DNA of 64,000 nt from Streptomyces sp. TLI_146 (GCF_002846415.1 NZ_PJMX01000001.1:5580001-5644000); one strand, 5' to 3'. Shown: positions 8,300 to 17,016, counted from the first letter of the stretch. Notes: generated from the sequence alone by a model not told the origin. Numbers and translations: made by a program.

Positions 8300-8345
8300 A
8301 GCGGGACCGACGGGGCTGGGGGGCCCACTCGGTCCCGCTTTTTTT
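8300..8345 (+). terminator. rho-independent terminator after sigQ
   Basis: Eleven-nt arms at 8300-8310 and 8329-8339 (AGCGGGACCGA and its complement), an 18-nt loop, then a run of seven T. It lies about 107 bp after the sigQ stop and touches the stop codon of the convergent uridine kinase-like gene. Confidence 0.92.
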
Positions 8346-9049
8346 CACACCCGCGCTGCGGACGCGGCCACACACCGCCCCGCGGCCGCCGCGGCGAGGC
8401 GGCCCAGCGCCTCCTCGCGGCCGCACGGGTGCGCGCCCAGAGCGGCCTGCCGGGCCACGATGCCGCGCTCGGCCCGCATCAGCCGCCATCCCCGCCGCAG
8501 CAGGAACGGCACGGACTTGCGCCCTTCCTTGAGGTCCCGCGCGAGCCGGCGCCGGAACGTCGTCGAGGGCCGCCCGCGCAGACAGAGCGCGTCGGCGAGC
8601 ACCCCGTGCTCCCGCACCCGCGCCACGATGTCGGCCGCGAAGATCCCCTCCGCGACGAACAGCGGTGTCCGGTCGATGCCGAACAGGGTCGCCCCGGTCC
8701 GCGAGCTGGTGGCGATGTCGTACTCCGGCACGGCCGTACGTCCCGTACGGCACAGCTCGACGACGGCCGCCACGGCCGCGTCGGCGTCCCAGGACAGCGG
8801 CGAGTCCCAGTCGATGTCCTCCGAGCCGGGCACACGCGGCAGGGTCGGGTCGTCGCCCTCCTTGTAGAAGTCGTCCAGGCGCAGCACGGGCAGGCCCGTG
8901 CGGGCGGCGAGGGACGACTTTCCGGAACCGGAGGGGCCCGTGAGGAGAACGACGCGGGTCGTCGGGATGGCGTGTGCGGTCACGGGACACCAGTCTGAGG
9001 CATCCACCCGGGAGGTGGACCACTCGGGGAGCCCGTTGGTATCGAGCAT
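8345..9049 (-). CDS. uridine kinase-like P-loop NTPase
   Basis: The 234-residue protein has the P-loop GPSGSGKSS early on, the phosphoacceptor-binding segment LRLDDFYKEGDDPTLP, and the SEDIDWDSPLSWD segment typical of actinobacterial uridine kinase/ATP-binding proteins. The family phosphorylates uridine or cytidine to the monophosphate, but many members of this subgroup are untested. I choose the ATG complementing 9047-9049 because GAGG lies about 8 bp upstream; a GTG one codon earlier is too close to it. It is convergent with sigQ. A pyrimidine salvage role would fit the nucleoside genes nearby, but it lacks the CTACGCGCGTAG site. Confidence 0.8.
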   Translation of the reverse strand: MLDTNGLPEWSTSRVDASDWCPVTAHAIPTTRVVLLTGPSGSGKSSLAARTGLPVLRLDDFYKEGDDPTLPRVPGSEDIDWDSPLSWDADAAVAAVVELCRTGRTAVPEYDIATSSRTGATLFGIDRTPLFVAEGIFAADIVARVREHGVLADALCLRGRPSTTFRRRLARDLKEGRKSVPFLLRRGWRLMRAERGIVARQAALGAHPCGREEALGRLAAAAAGRCVAASAARV

Positions 9050-9102
9050 CACACCTCAACTACGCTGCGTATGCGAACCGATACGTAGGAGAGTGGGACG
9101 AC

Positions 9103-9522
9103 ATGGCACGAAACCAAGCCTGCGGGGCCCGTCGCGGCCGTGTGCTGCTGCGCGCCGGGCTCACCGCGACCGCCGCGGGCACGGCGCTGGCCGGGGCCGC
9201 GGGCGCGGCCCAGGCGGCTCCCGGCCCGGCCGAGGCGCTCGGGCGGACCGTGGCGGACTCGGGTGCGGCGATGGACGGCCCGACACGCTCCGTGACGGGC
9301 GACCTGTCGGCCGGGCTGACCAACGGCCTTGCCCCGGCCAAGACGCTCAGCCTCAACCCGTTCGCCAAGACGCCGGTGGACCCGTTGGACAACGCGGTGG
9401 GCACCCAGGTCGCCGACTTCAAGCCGGTCTCGACGGCGATCGCGACGGCCCCCCTGCACGAGAGCGGCGCGCTCAAGGACTTCCCGGTGATCGGCGCGGC
9501 GACCCGCCTGCTCCCGGGCTGA
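9103..9522 (+). CDS. small secreted protein
   Basis: This 139-residue protein starts at an ATG with GGAGAG upstream. The signal peptide has a twin-arginine-like run (ACGARRGRVLLRAGLTATAAGTALAG), with likely cleavage after AQA-A near residue 37. It is Ala/Leu-rich and has no cysteines after the signal region. It includes the segment TPVDPLDNAVGTQVADFKPVSTAIA, which is common to small secreted Streptomyces proteins sometimes labelled ATP-binding without evidence. It resembles the 2102-2431 protein in layout. A hairpin terminator follows at 9531-9570. Confidence 0.75.
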   Translation: MARNQACGARRGRVLLRAGLTATAAGTALAGAAGAAQAAPGPAEALGRTVADSGAAMDGPTRSVTGDLSAGLTNGLAPAKTLSLNPFAKTPVDPLDNAVGTQVADFKPVSTAIATAPLHESGALKDFPVIGAATRLLPG

Positions 9523-9530
9523 CGGACAGA

Positions 9531-9570
9531 CCGAACGGCGCCACGGGTGGGGGCCCGGGGCGCCGTTCGG
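9531..9570 (+). terminator. hairpin terminator
   Basis: Twelve-nt arms at 9531-9542 and 9559-9570 (CCGAACGGCGCC and its complement) lie directly after the small secreted protein gene. No T-run follows. Confidence 0.7.
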
Positions 9571-9598
9571 GGTATTGGGGGGCGCGGTGACCAGCGCT

Positions 9599-9676
9599 TT
9601 TCAGGGGCGCGGGGCTGTGACATTCGCGGCTCCGCCGCGTGGGCGCGACCAGCCACGCACGGTCCGCAGCCGAATC
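9599..9676. repeat. dispersed intergenic hairpin element R2
   Basis: A shorter relative of R1. AGGGGCGCGGGGCTGTGACA is followed by CGGCTCCGCCGCG and GCGCGACCAGCCAC, ending in GGTCCGCAGCCG. It separates the small secreted protein gene from the aldehyde dehydrogenase operon end. Confidence 0.7.
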
Positions 9677-9697
9677 ACCGCACCCCGGAAATCGCGC

Positions 9698-10615
9698 CTA
9701 GTACGCGGAGCCGGACGCTCCCAGCGACCCCGTCGGATGCCACACCGTCTTGGTCTCCAGGAACGCCGTCATCCGGTGCGTACCGGGATCGGCGGACCAG
9801 TCGGCCGCCCGCGGGCGCAGCACCCGCTTCAGGTTGTCCGCGGCGGCGAGCTCGAGCTCGCGCGCGAGCTCCGCGTCCGCCCCGGTCAGATCGATCGCGT
9901 TGACATCCTGGTGCGCGGCCAGATGCGGCCCCATCTCCGCGGCCTTGCCGGAGAGGATGTTGACGACACCGCCCGGCAGATCGGACGTGGCCAGCACCTC
10001 GCCCAGCGACAGCGCGGGCAGCGGGGCCTTCTCCGAGGCGATCACCACGGCCGTGTTACCGGTCGCGATCACCGGCGCGATCACCGACACCAGCCCCAGG
10101 AAGGAGGACTCCTGGGGGGCGATGACGGTGACGACACCCGTCGGCTCCGGCGTGGACAGGTTGAAGTACGGCCCCGCCACCGGGTTCGCCCCGCCCACGA
10201 TCTGGGCGATCTTGTCGGTCCACCCGGCGTACCAGACCCAGCGGTCGATCGCCGCGTCGACGACCGCGCCCGCCTTGGACTTCGACAGGCCCTCCGCGTC
10301 GGCCACTTCCCGTACGAACTGCTCCCGGCGCCCCTCCAGCATCTCCGCGACGCGGTAGAGGATCTGGCCCCGGTTGTACGCGGTCGCGCCCGACCAGCCG
10401 CCGAACGCCTTGCGGGCGGCGACGACCGCGTCACGCGCGTCCTTGCGGGAGGACAGGGGGGCGTTGGCCAGCCACTTGCCCTTGCCCGCCGCGCCAGCGG
10501 CTGATGACTTCGCGCTCACCTCGTACACCCGGCCGCTCTCGGAACGCGGGAACTTCCCGCCCACGTACAGCTTGTAGGTCTTGAAGACGCTCAGACGCGT
10601 CGAAGTCTCAGACAT
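9698..10615 (-). CDS. truncated, cysteine-free aldehyde dehydrogenase-like protein
   Basis: The 305-residue protein has an ALDH-type N-terminal and NAD-binding part (LYVGGKFPRSESGRVYEV, GWSGATAYNRGQILYRVAEML, WVWYAGWTDK, PEPTGVVTVIAP, TGNTAVVIASE, LPGGVVNILSG). It stops where the catalytic domain should begin: there is no NxGQxC motif and no cysteine anywhere. Family length is about 480. It follows the full ALDH gene with an 8-bp overlap, so the two are co-translated and might form a complex. The layout resembles the degenerate second ALDH domain of ALDH16 proteins, split into its own gene. It is unlikely to be an enzyme by itself. Confidence 0.85.
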   Translation of the reverse strand: MSETSTRLSVFKTYKLYVGGKFPRSESGRVYEVSAKSSAAGAAGKGKWLANAPLSSRKDARDAVVAARKAFGGWSGATAYNRGQILYRVAEMLEGRREQFVREVADAEGLSKSKAGAVVDAAIDRWVWYAGWTDKIAQIVGGANPVAGPYFNLSTPEPTGVVTVIAPQESSFLGLVSVIAPVIATGNTAVVIASEKAPLPALSLGEVLATSDLPGGVVNILSGKAAEMGPHLAAHQDVNAIDLTGADAELARELELAAADNLKRVLRPRAADWSADPGTHRMTAFLETKTVWHPTGSLGASGSAY

Positions 10616-12044
10616 CGAGGTAGCCCTCCAGGCCGTGACGGCCGCCTTCGCGCCCGAAGCCCGACTCCTTGTAGCCGCCGAACGGCGAGGTCGGGTCGAA
10701 CTTGTTGAACGTGTTGGCCCACACCACACCGGCCCGGAGCTTGTTCGCGACCGCGAGGATGCGCGAGCCCTTCTCCGTCCAGATGCCCGCCGACAGGCCG
10801 TACTGGCTGTTGTTGGCCTTGGCGACGGCCTCGTCCGGCGTACGGAACGACAGCACCGACAGGACCGGGCCGAAGATCTCGTCGCGGGCGATGGTGTGCG
10901 CCTGGGTGACGTTGGTGAACAGCGTCGGGGCGAACCAGTAGCCCGCGGACGGGAGCTCGCACGCCGGGGACCAGCGCTCGGCGCCCTCGGCCTCGCCGGT
11001 CTCGGCGAGCGCGGTGATACGGGCCAGCTGCTCGGCGGAGTTGATCGCGCCGATGTCCGTGTTCTTGTCCAGCGGGTCGCCGAGGCGCAGCGTGGACAGA
11101 CGGCGCTTGAGGGCGTCAAGCAGCTCGTCCTGGATCGACTCCTGGACCAGCAGGCGCGAGCCCGCGCAGCAGACCTGGCCCTGGTTGAAGAAGATGCCGT
11201 TGACGATGCCCTCGACGGCCTGGTCGATCGGGGCGTCGTCGAAGACGATGTTGGCGCCCTTGCCGCCCAGCTCCAGGGTGACCTTCTTGTCGGTGCCGGC
11301 GACGTGGCGCGCGATCTTCTTGCCCACGGCGGTCGAGCCGGTGAAGGCGACCTTGTCGACGTCCGGGTGCTCGACGAGGGCCGCGCCCGCGTCGCCGTAC
11401 CCGGTGAGGATGTTGACGACGCCCTTGGGCAGGCCCGCCTGGCGGCAGATGTCCGCGAAGAACAGGGCGGTCAGCGGGGTCGTCTCGGCGGGCTTGAGGA
11501 CCACCGTGTTGCCGGTGGCCAGCGCCGGGGCGATCTTCCACGCCAGCATCAGCAGCGGGAAGTTCCACGGGATGACCTGGCCGGCGACGCCCAGCGGCTT
11601 CGGGTTCGGCCCGTAGCCGGCGTGGTCGAGCTTGTCGGCCCAGCCCGCGTAGTAGAAGAAGTGCGCGGCGACCAGCGGGAGGTCCGCGTCGCGGGTCTCC
11701 TTGATCGGCTTGCCGTTGTCCAGGGTCTCCAGGACGGCCAGCTCGCGGCTGCGCTCCTGGATGATCCGGGCGATGCGGAAGAGGTACTTGGCGCGCTCGG
11801 AGCCCGGCAGCGCCGACCACTTCTCGAACGCCTTGCGGGCGGCCTTCACGGCCCGGTCCACGTCCGCCTCGCCCGCCTGGGCGACCTCGGACAGGACCTC
11901 CTCCGACGACGGGCTGACGGTCTTGAAGACCTTGCCGTCGGCCGCGTCGACGAACTCGCCGTCGATGAACAGGCCGTACGAAGGCGCGATGTCGACGACC
12001 GAACGCGACTCCGGCGCCGGTGCGTACTCGAAAACAGATGCCAT
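10608..12044 (-). CDS. aldehyde dehydrogenase of the deoC operon
   Basis: This full-length (478 residue) NAD(P)-dependent aldehyde dehydrogenase has FIDGEFVDAADGKVF at the N-terminus, VIPWNFPLLMLAWKIAPAL with the catalytic Asn, KPAETTPLTAL, VAFTGSTAVGKKIA, ELGGKGANIVFDDA with the general-base Glu, and FFNQGQVCCAGSR with the nucleophilic Cys. It begins 5 bp after the deoC stop and overlaps the next gene by 8 bp, so the three form one operon. DeoC releases acetaldehyde, so oxidation of acetaldehyde to acetate is the likely job, though substrate choice cannot be read from sequence. Confidence 0.92.
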   Translation of the reverse strand: MASVFEYAPAPESRSVVDIAPSYGLFIDGEFVDAADGKVFKTVSPSSEEVLSEVAQAGEADVDRAVKAARKAFEKWSALPGSERAKYLFRIARIIQERSRELAVLETLDNGKPIKETRDADLPLVAAHFFYYAGWADKLDHAGYGPNPKPLGVAGQVIPWNFPLLMLAWKIAPALATGNTVVLKPAETTPLTALFFADICRQAGLPKGVVNILTGYGDAGAALVEHPDVDKVAFTGSTAVGKKIARHVAGTDKKVTLELGGKGANIVFDDAPIDQAVEGIVNGIFFNQGQVCCAGSRLLVQESIQDELLDALKRRLSTLRLGDPLDKNTDIGAINSAEQLARITALAETGEAEGAERWSPACELPSAGYWFAPTLFTNVTQAHTIARDEIFGPVLSVLSFRTPDEAVAKANNSQYGLSAGIWTEKGSRILAVANKLRAGVVWANTFNKFDPTSPFGGYKESGFGREGGRHGLEGYLDV

Positions 12045-12049
12045 GGTGA

Positions 12050-13006
12050 TCAGTCCACCGTCACGTAGTCGGGGCCGGAGTAGCGGCCGGTCGCCAGCTT
12101 CTGACGCTGCATCAGCAGGTCGTTGAGCAGCGAGGAGGCGCCGAAGCGGAACCAGTGGTTGTCCAGCCAGTCCTCGCCCACGGTCTCGTTGACCAGGACC
12201 AGGAACTTGATGGCGTCCTTGGTCGAGCGGATGCCGCCGGCGGGCTTCACGCCGACCTGGACGCCGGTCTGGGCGCGGTAGTCGCGCACGGCCTCCAGCA
12301 GGACCAGGGTGTTGGCGGGCGTCGCGTTCACCGCGACCTTGCCGGTCGACGTCTTGATGAAGTCGGCGCCGCCCATCATGCCGAGCCAGGAGGCGCGGCG
12401 GATGTTGTCGTACGTGGAGAGCTCGCCGGTCTCGAAGATGACCTTGAGGCGGGCCTTGTCACCGCACTCGGCCTTCACGGCCGCGATCTCCTCGTACACC
12501 TTGAGGTAGTGGCCGGCCAGGAACGCGCCCCGGTCGATCACCATGTCGATCTCGTCGGCGCCCGCGGCCACGGCGTCGCGCACGTCGGCGAGCTTGACCG
12601 GGAGGGCGGCGCGGCCCGCCGGGAAGGCGGTCGCGACGGACGCGACCTTCACGGTCGAGCCCTTCAGGGTCTCCTTGGCGGTGGCCACCATGTCCGGGTA
12701 GACACAGACGGCGGCGGTGGCCGGGGTGGTGCGGTCCAGCGGGTCGGGGTGGACGGCCTTGGCGGCGAGCGCCCGGACCTTGCCCGGGGTGTCCGCGCCT
12801 TCGAGCGTCGTCAGGTCGATCATCGAGATGGCCAGGTCGATGGCGTACGCCTTGGCCGTCGTCTTGATCGAACGGGTGCCGAGGGACGCGGCGCGCGCTT
12901 CCAGGCCCACCGGATCGATGCCGGGGAGCCCGTGGAGGAAGCGGCGCAGAGCCGCGTCCGACGCGGTCGCGTCGGCGAGGGCAGCTGCGGGTGCATTGGT
13001 GGGCAT
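12050..13006 (-). CDS. deoC: deoxyribose-phosphate aldolase
   Basis: The 318-residue enzyme cleaves 2-deoxyribose 5-phosphate to glyceraldehyde 3-phosphate and acetaldehyde. Signature segments are VCVYPDMV, VASVATAFPAG, EIDMVIDRGAFLAG, LKVIFETGEL, DFIKTSTGK with the Schiff-base Lys, and VGVKPAGGIR. It is longer than E. coli DeoC at the N-terminus, as usual in actinobacteria. I start at the ATG complementing 13004-13006, preceded by GGTGACC; a longer frame to 13150 would cross the operator. It is the first gene of deoC-aldh-aldh-like. The operator palindrome at 13026-13037 is 19 bp before the start. Confidence 0.95.
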   Translation of the reverse strand: MPTNAPAAALADATASDAALRRFLHGLPGIDPVGLEARAASLGTRSIKTTAKAYAIDLAISMIDLTTLEGADTPGKVRALAAKAVHPDPLDRTTPATAAVCVYPDMVATAKETLKGSTVKVASVATAFPAGRAALPVKLADVRDAVAAGADEIDMVIDRGAFLAGHYLKVYEEIAAVKAECGDKARLKVIFETGELSTYDNIRRASWLGMMGGADFIKTSTGKVAVNATPANTLVLLEAVRDYRAQTGVQVGVKPAGGIRSTKDAIKFLVLVNETVGEDWLDNHWFRFGASSLLNDLLMQRQKLATGRYSGPDYVTVD

Positions 13007-13025
13007 GGTCACCAGATGAGCATAT

Positions 13026-13037
13026 CTACGCGCGTAG
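13026..13037. promoter_or_regulatory. nucleoside-gene operator palindrome, copy B (deoC)
   Basis: This perfect CTACGCGCGTAG lies 19 bp upstream of the deoC ATG, on the operon's promoter side. It is identical to the copies before add and the purine nucleoside phosphorylase gene. Confidence 0.7.
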
Positions 13038-13250
13038 CGTCCTGTACAGGGCCTCTGACCTGGGCTGCTTCGGAACGCATGCCTCCGGTCCCTGTCACGC
13101 CGCCGTGACAAGGAGCGGACAGCTCCGGGGAACAAGATCACTAAATTCATTCACGCAGCCCGCCGAAGCCTCCAACGGCCCCACCCGAACGAGAACACAG
13201 CGGCATGCGGCTCTTCCCTTCCTTCACCACTTGTCTCCCTGGGAGTCGTC

Positions 13251-14666
13251 ATGCGTCACGCCCTCCGCACCGCCCTCGCCGCCGCCGTGGTCGCCGGTGT
13301 CGCCCTCACCCCGGTCGTCACCGCGACCACCGCGCTCGCCGCGCCCGCCTCCTCCGCCGCCGAGTCCGGCGCCACCGGCGACCGCTACGACGGCCTCAAG
13401 GTCTCGCTCGCGCCGGGCTACCTGGCGGTCCTGCGCAACCACACCGCCGACGGCGGCGGCGAGGCCTGGATCCGCGCGGTCGGTCCGGACTGGAAGCCCT
13501 CGGACGGCTACGCGGGCAGGGTCCTGACCGTGCTCGACCGCAACCGCACGAGCGCCACGGTCGACGGGCTCACGCTGCGTCTGGTGGGGGCCACTGCCGA
13601 GATCCCGACGCTGGACGTCACCGGCGCCGCCGGGACCCGTACGGTCATGTTCCCCGAGCGCGTCGACGACGGTGTTCCGGTGCTCCGCACGGTCGAGCTC
13701 AAGGGCGGTCTGACCGCCAAGGTCTACCGCCGCGGCGACCAGCACCCCTACTACACGGCGACCGTCCTCAAGGGCGCCGAGGAGCTCGGCGAGCTCAAGG
13801 CCGGGGCGGGCTACCCGGCCGAGGACACCAAGCTCTTCGGCCGCGTCCGGGTGACCCTCGACGGCTCCGGCGACGTCACCTCGGCCCTGGGCGCGGGCAA
13901 GGACCTCGGCAAGCGCAGGCTGGCCGACGGCACGTACGGCGAGCTGTGGAAGAAGGGCGAGGGCTGGTACGAGCTGGAGCTCGACCGGGACGGCTACCAC
14001 AGCACGATCGCCGTGGGCGGCCGGGCGGGCGGATCCACGGTCGGCGACCAGGTCGACTCGATGTGGGTCGGCGTCAACACCTCCGGCACCGTGCGCTCGT
14101 GGATCAACACGGCGGCCGGGTTCGGCCACGGCGTCATCCAGGGCACCCAGGGCTGCATGGTGGTGCGGGGGAGCGAGACCCCGTTCAGGGGCGTCAAGGT
14201 CCGGCTCACCAACGGCCCGCTGGGCCCGAAGGCCGACCTGATCAACTCGTCCGACAAGTCGATGACCCCGTTCGAGACGCTGAGCCTCAAGAACCGCACC
14301 GGCCTGGACAAGGGCGCCCGGATCACGCAGCTCGCCTCGGGGCGGACCGTGTTCCAGATGCGGGTGGGCGGCGCCCCGACCCCGTGGCAGTCCGTCGACA
14401 TCCCGAAGGCGCCCACCGGCAAGAACTGCAAGGGCGCCGCCGGGACGACGGCCACCCCGGGCAAGGGCACGGGCGGCGCCACCGCCCAGACCGCCGCCAC
14501 CGGCGTGCAGATCGTCCCCAAGGGCGCCGTGGCCGCCGGGGCCGAGGTCGAGGGCGGCAAGGGCGGCAACACCGCGCTCGTCGCGGGCGGCGCGGGCCTG
14601 GCGTCCGTGGGTGTGGCCGGGCTCGGCTTCGCCGCCCTGCGCCGCCGGGCCGGTGCCCGCCGCTGA
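13251..14666 (+). CDS. secreted, membrane-anchored protein of unknown function
   Basis: This 471-residue protein has a Sec signal peptide (MRHALRTALAAAVVAGVALTPVV...ALA-AP) and a C-terminal hydrophobic helix (ALVAGGAGLASVGVAGLGFAAL) followed by RRRAGARR. It should be exported and held in the membrane facing out. The ectodomain has a region with DGYAGRVLTVLDRNRTS and an IQGTQGCMVV segment. A Gly/Thr/Ala-rich stalk (GTTATPGKGTGGATAQ) precedes the anchor. No LPxTG motif is present. The domain could be adhesive or enzymatic; no family was recognised. The ATG has GGGAG upstream. A 15-bp hairpin terminator follows at 14685-14716. Confidence 0.75.
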   Translation: MRHALRTALAAAVVAGVALTPVVTATTALAAPASSAAESGATGDRYDGLKVSLAPGYLAVLRNHTADGGGEAWIRAVGPDWKPSDGYAGRVLTVLDRNRTSATVDGLTLRLVGATAEIPTLDVTGAAGTRTVMFPERVDDGVPVLRTVELKGGLTAKVYRRGDQHPYYTATVLKGAEELGELKAGAGYPAEDTKLFGRVRVTLDGSGDVTSALGAGKDLGKRRLADGTYGELWKKGEGWYELELDRDGYHSTIAVGGRAGGSTVGDQVDSMWVGVNTSGTVRSWINTAAGFGHGVIQGTQGCMVVRGSETPFRGVKVRLTNGPLGPKADLINSSDKSMTPFETLSLKNRTGLDKGARITQLASGRTVFQMRVGGAPTPWQSVDIPKAPTGKNCKGAAGTTATPGKGTGGATAQTAATGVQIVPKGAVAAGAEVEGGKGGNTALVAGGAGLASVGVAGLGFAALRRRAGARR

Positions 14667-14684
14667 CGACGTCCGTGACCCGAC

Positions 14685-14716
14685 GGGGGTGCCGCCACGA
14701 CCGTGGCGGCACCCCC
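14685..14716 (+). terminator. hairpin terminator
   Basis: Perfect 15-nt arms at 14685-14699 and 14702-14716 (GGGGGTGCCGCCACG and its complement) come soon after the stop of the secreted protein gene. Confidence 0.75.
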
Positions 14717-14799
14717 TCACGCGTGTTCCGGGGCGGTCGGCCGGGCGCGTCCGCGCCCTCTCTCGGCCCCGCTCGAACACGTAGTGCACAATCGGCCCC

Positions 14800-15432
14800 A
14801 TGACGAGCCCCACGCCGCCCGCCGAGCCCACCTACGCCGACCGCGTCTACCGCTCTCCCGGCGGTATCGCCGGAGGCGCGCTGCTGCTCGTGCTCGGTCT
14901 CTGGCTCGCCGGGGACGCGATCGTCCGGGGGCACGGCAGCGCCCCCTGGCTGGCCCTGGCCGGGCTGCTCTGCGCGGTGCCGCTGGTCTTCGCGTTCACG
15001 ATCCGCCCGGCCGTGTTCGCGGGCGAGGACCGGATGCGGATCCGCAACCCGTTCCGGACCATCACCCTGCCGTGGGCGGCGGTCGCGGACGTACGGGCCG
15101 GGTACTCCAGCGAGGTGTTCGACCAGAGCGGCACCAAGTACCAGCTGTGGTCGATCCCCGTCTCGCTGCGCCAGCGCAAGCGCGCCGCCCGCGCCCAGGT
15201 GCGCGAGTCCGCGTCCGACCCGTACGGCCGCACCTCGCCGACCGCGAGCGGCGACGAGAAGTCCCGGCTCGCGCCCGCCGACCGCACCATCCGCGAGCTG
15301 CGCGAGCTGGCCGAGCGGGGCGCCGGGCGGGAGGGCGCGCAGGGCGGGCCGAGCGTGCGCTGGGCCTACGAGGTCATCGCCCCGGCGGCCGCGGGCGCGG
15401 TCCTGCTGATCGTGCTCCTCGCCATCGGCTGA
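14800..15432 (+). CDS. PH-domain-like membrane protein
   Basis: The 210-residue protein has two membrane helices near the N-terminus (GGIAGGALLLVLGLWLAG and WLALAGLLCAVPLVFAFT), then a bacterial PH-like domain (RPAVFAGEDRMRIRNPFRTITLPWAAVADVRAGYSSEVF). A charged linker and one C-terminal helix (VIAPAAAGAVLLIVLLAIG) complete it. Such proteins are widespread in actinobacteria and functionally unknown. The stop codon lies inside the first unit of an 18-bp tandem repeat (15427-15498). It is convergent with the mannosyltransferase gene. Confidence 0.8.
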   Translation: MTSPTPPAEPTYADRVYRSPGGIAGGALLLVLGLWLAGDAIVRGHGSAPWLALAGLLCAVPLVFAFTIRPAVFAGEDRMRIRNPFRTITLPWAAVADVRAGYSSEVFDQSGTKYQLWSIPVSLRQRKRAARAQVRESASDPYGRTSPTASGDEKSRLAPADRTIRELRELAERGAGREGAQGGPSVRWAYEVIAPAAAGAVLLIVLLAIG

Positions 15433-15498
15433 CACGCCGGTACGGGCTGACACGCCGGTACGGGCTGATACGCCGGTACGCGCTGATACGCCGGTACG
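15427..15498. repeat. four tandem copies of an 18-bp unit
   Basis: Units at 15427-15444, 15445-15462, 15463-15480 and 15481-15498 have the consensus GGCTGAYACGCCGGTACG with one or two differences. The first unit contains the TGA stop of the preceding gene. The array lies between convergent genes. Confidence 0.9.
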
Positions 15499-15514
15499 GC
15501 ACGGGGGCGCCGCG

Positions 15515-16816
15515 TCACGGCGCCCCCGGCCACACCAGCAGCATGTACGCGCCCAGCCACGCCGAGGACAGCGCCGCCGCGCCCAGCATCAGCGCGGCCA
15601 CATGGCGGCGTGCCCGGGCCAGCGCCACCGCGAGCGGCAGCAGCAGCGGGAAGCCGGGGAGCAGGAAGCGGGCGCGCGGGAAGTAGACGCCGCCGCTGCC
15701 CAGCACGACCAGCAGCAGTACGCCCGAGAAGACCAGCAGCGCCAGGGGCTGGCGGTCGGCGAGGCAGAGCAGGAACAGCACGCCCGCCAGGATCAGCACG
15801 AGCGAGACGACCACCAGGAACAGCGCCGGGGAGCGGTCGTAGACCAGCAGGGTGCGCAGCTCGCGCAGGGTGTCGGCGCCGCCGTCCCACTCGTTGCGCC
15901 ACAGCCGCTGGACCGCGAAGTAGCCGTCCCAGCGGCCGAGCCGGATCCCGACCCAGGCGACGAACCCGAACCAGCCCAGCGGGGCGAGCAGCGCGCCCGT
16001 GAGCGGGCCCCGGACGGGCCCGCCGCGCCGCAGCGCGGCCAGCGCCGCCGCCACGACGGCCGCGGCGACCGCGATGCCCGTCGGCCGGGTCAGCCCCGCC
16101 AGCGCGGCCAGCGTCCCGGCCGCCACCCAGCGGCCGGTCAGGACGCAGTACAGCGACCACGCGGCGAGCGCCGTGAACAGCGATTCGGTGTAGCCCATCC
16201 ACTGCACGACGGCCACCGGCAGCGCGCCCCACAGAACGGCGAGGAAGGTCCCGGCGCGCCGCCCGTACAGCCGGTCCCCGACCGCGAAGACGCCCCAGGC
16301 GGCGGCCGAGGAGCAGAGCACCGCGACGACGAGCCCCACGCTCGCGCGCGAGCCCGGCGTGACGGCGGCGACGGCCTTGACCACGGCCGGGTAGAGCGGG
16401 AAGAACGCCAGGTCGTTGTGGTCGAACCGGGTGCCGAGCTCGTGGTCATAGCCGTGGTCCGCGATGCGGAGGTACCAGTGGGAGTCCCAGGAGGTGGCGA
16501 GGGTCGTCCACACGCCGTGGTGCTGGAGGTGCGCCCAGCGGGCCAGGACGGCGAGGCCGAGCAGCCGTACGGCCAGATGGCCTAGGAGGGCCGGGGCCGC
16601 CCTGGACGCGGCCCGGACGAAACGGGAACCGCCCCCGCCGCCCTGCCCCTGCGGGCGGCGGGCTGCGGGGACGGCACGGCGGCCCGTACGGACCTCCGGT
16701 GAGGTGATCGGGGGCACGGCGGTGCTCCTGGGCTCGGCGAGCGGTTCCGGGTCACCCTTTCTCGGATGATCCGGAAAGGGCGCGGGGAGCTGCGCCGGAC
16801 GCCGTAGGGGATTCAC
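15515..16816 (-). CDS. PIG-V-like mannosyltransferase family membrane protein
   Basis: This 433-residue protein has about nine membrane helices after a Pro/Arg-rich cytoplasmic N-terminus. The conserved PIG-V/GPI mannosyltransferase-like segments are TSWDSHWYLRIADHGYD, FFPLYPAVVKAV, VQWMGYTESLFTALAAWSL, GLTRPTGIAVA and FQ-type late helices. The Asp in the first loop fits the GT-C catalytic position. The family uses polyprenyl-phosphate mannose to glycosylate outside the membrane; the acceptor here is unknown. The N-terminal about 80 residues are poorly conserved in type, so a later start is possible. It is convergent with the PH-domain gene. Confidence 0.8.
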   Translation of the reverse strand: MNPLRRPAQLPAPFPDHPRKGDPEPLAEPRSTAVPPITSPEVRTGRRAVPAARRPQGQGGGGGSRFVRAASRAAPALLGHLAVRLLGLAVLARWAHLQHHGVWTTLATSWDSHWYLRIADHGYDHELGTRFDHNDLAFFPLYPAVVKAVAAVTPGSRASVGLVVAVLCSSAAAWGVFAVGDRLYGRRAGTFLAVLWGALPVAVVQWMGYTESLFTALAAWSLYCVLTGRWVAAGTLAALAGLTRPTGIAVAAAVVAAALAALRRGGPVRGPLTGALLAPLGWFGFVAWVGIRLGRWDGYFAVQRLWRNEWDGGADTLRELRTLLVYDRSPALFLVVVSLVLILAGVLFLLCLADRQPLALLVFSGVLLLVVLGSGGVYFPRARFLLPGFPLLLPLAVALARARRHVAALMLGAAALSSAWLGAYMLLVWPGAP

Positions 16817-16860
16817 CTTTACGGGTGCGGTGCCCTTGGGCGGGGAGCGTGTTCACCTTC

Positions 16861-17016
16861 GTCTGCGGCTGGTCGCGCCCACGCGGCGGAGCCGCACATG
16901 TCACAGCCCCGCGCCCCTGAAAGGCGCCCCTTCGGGCCGCCCCGGGGATTGCCGCGCAGCGGCATTCTCAGGGGCGCGGGGAACTGCGCGACCAGCCACC
17001 CACGGTCCGCAGACGA
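16861..17016. repeat. dispersed intergenic hairpin element R3
   Basis: GTCTGCGGCTGGTCGCGCCC at the left and GGTCCGCAGAC at the right flank internal segments (CGGCGGAGCCGCA, CAGCCCCGCGCCCCTGAA, AGGGGCGCGGGGAACTGCGC) shared with the other elements. It lies between the end of the phosphosugar mutase gene and the start region of the mannosyltransferase gene. Confidence 0.75.
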
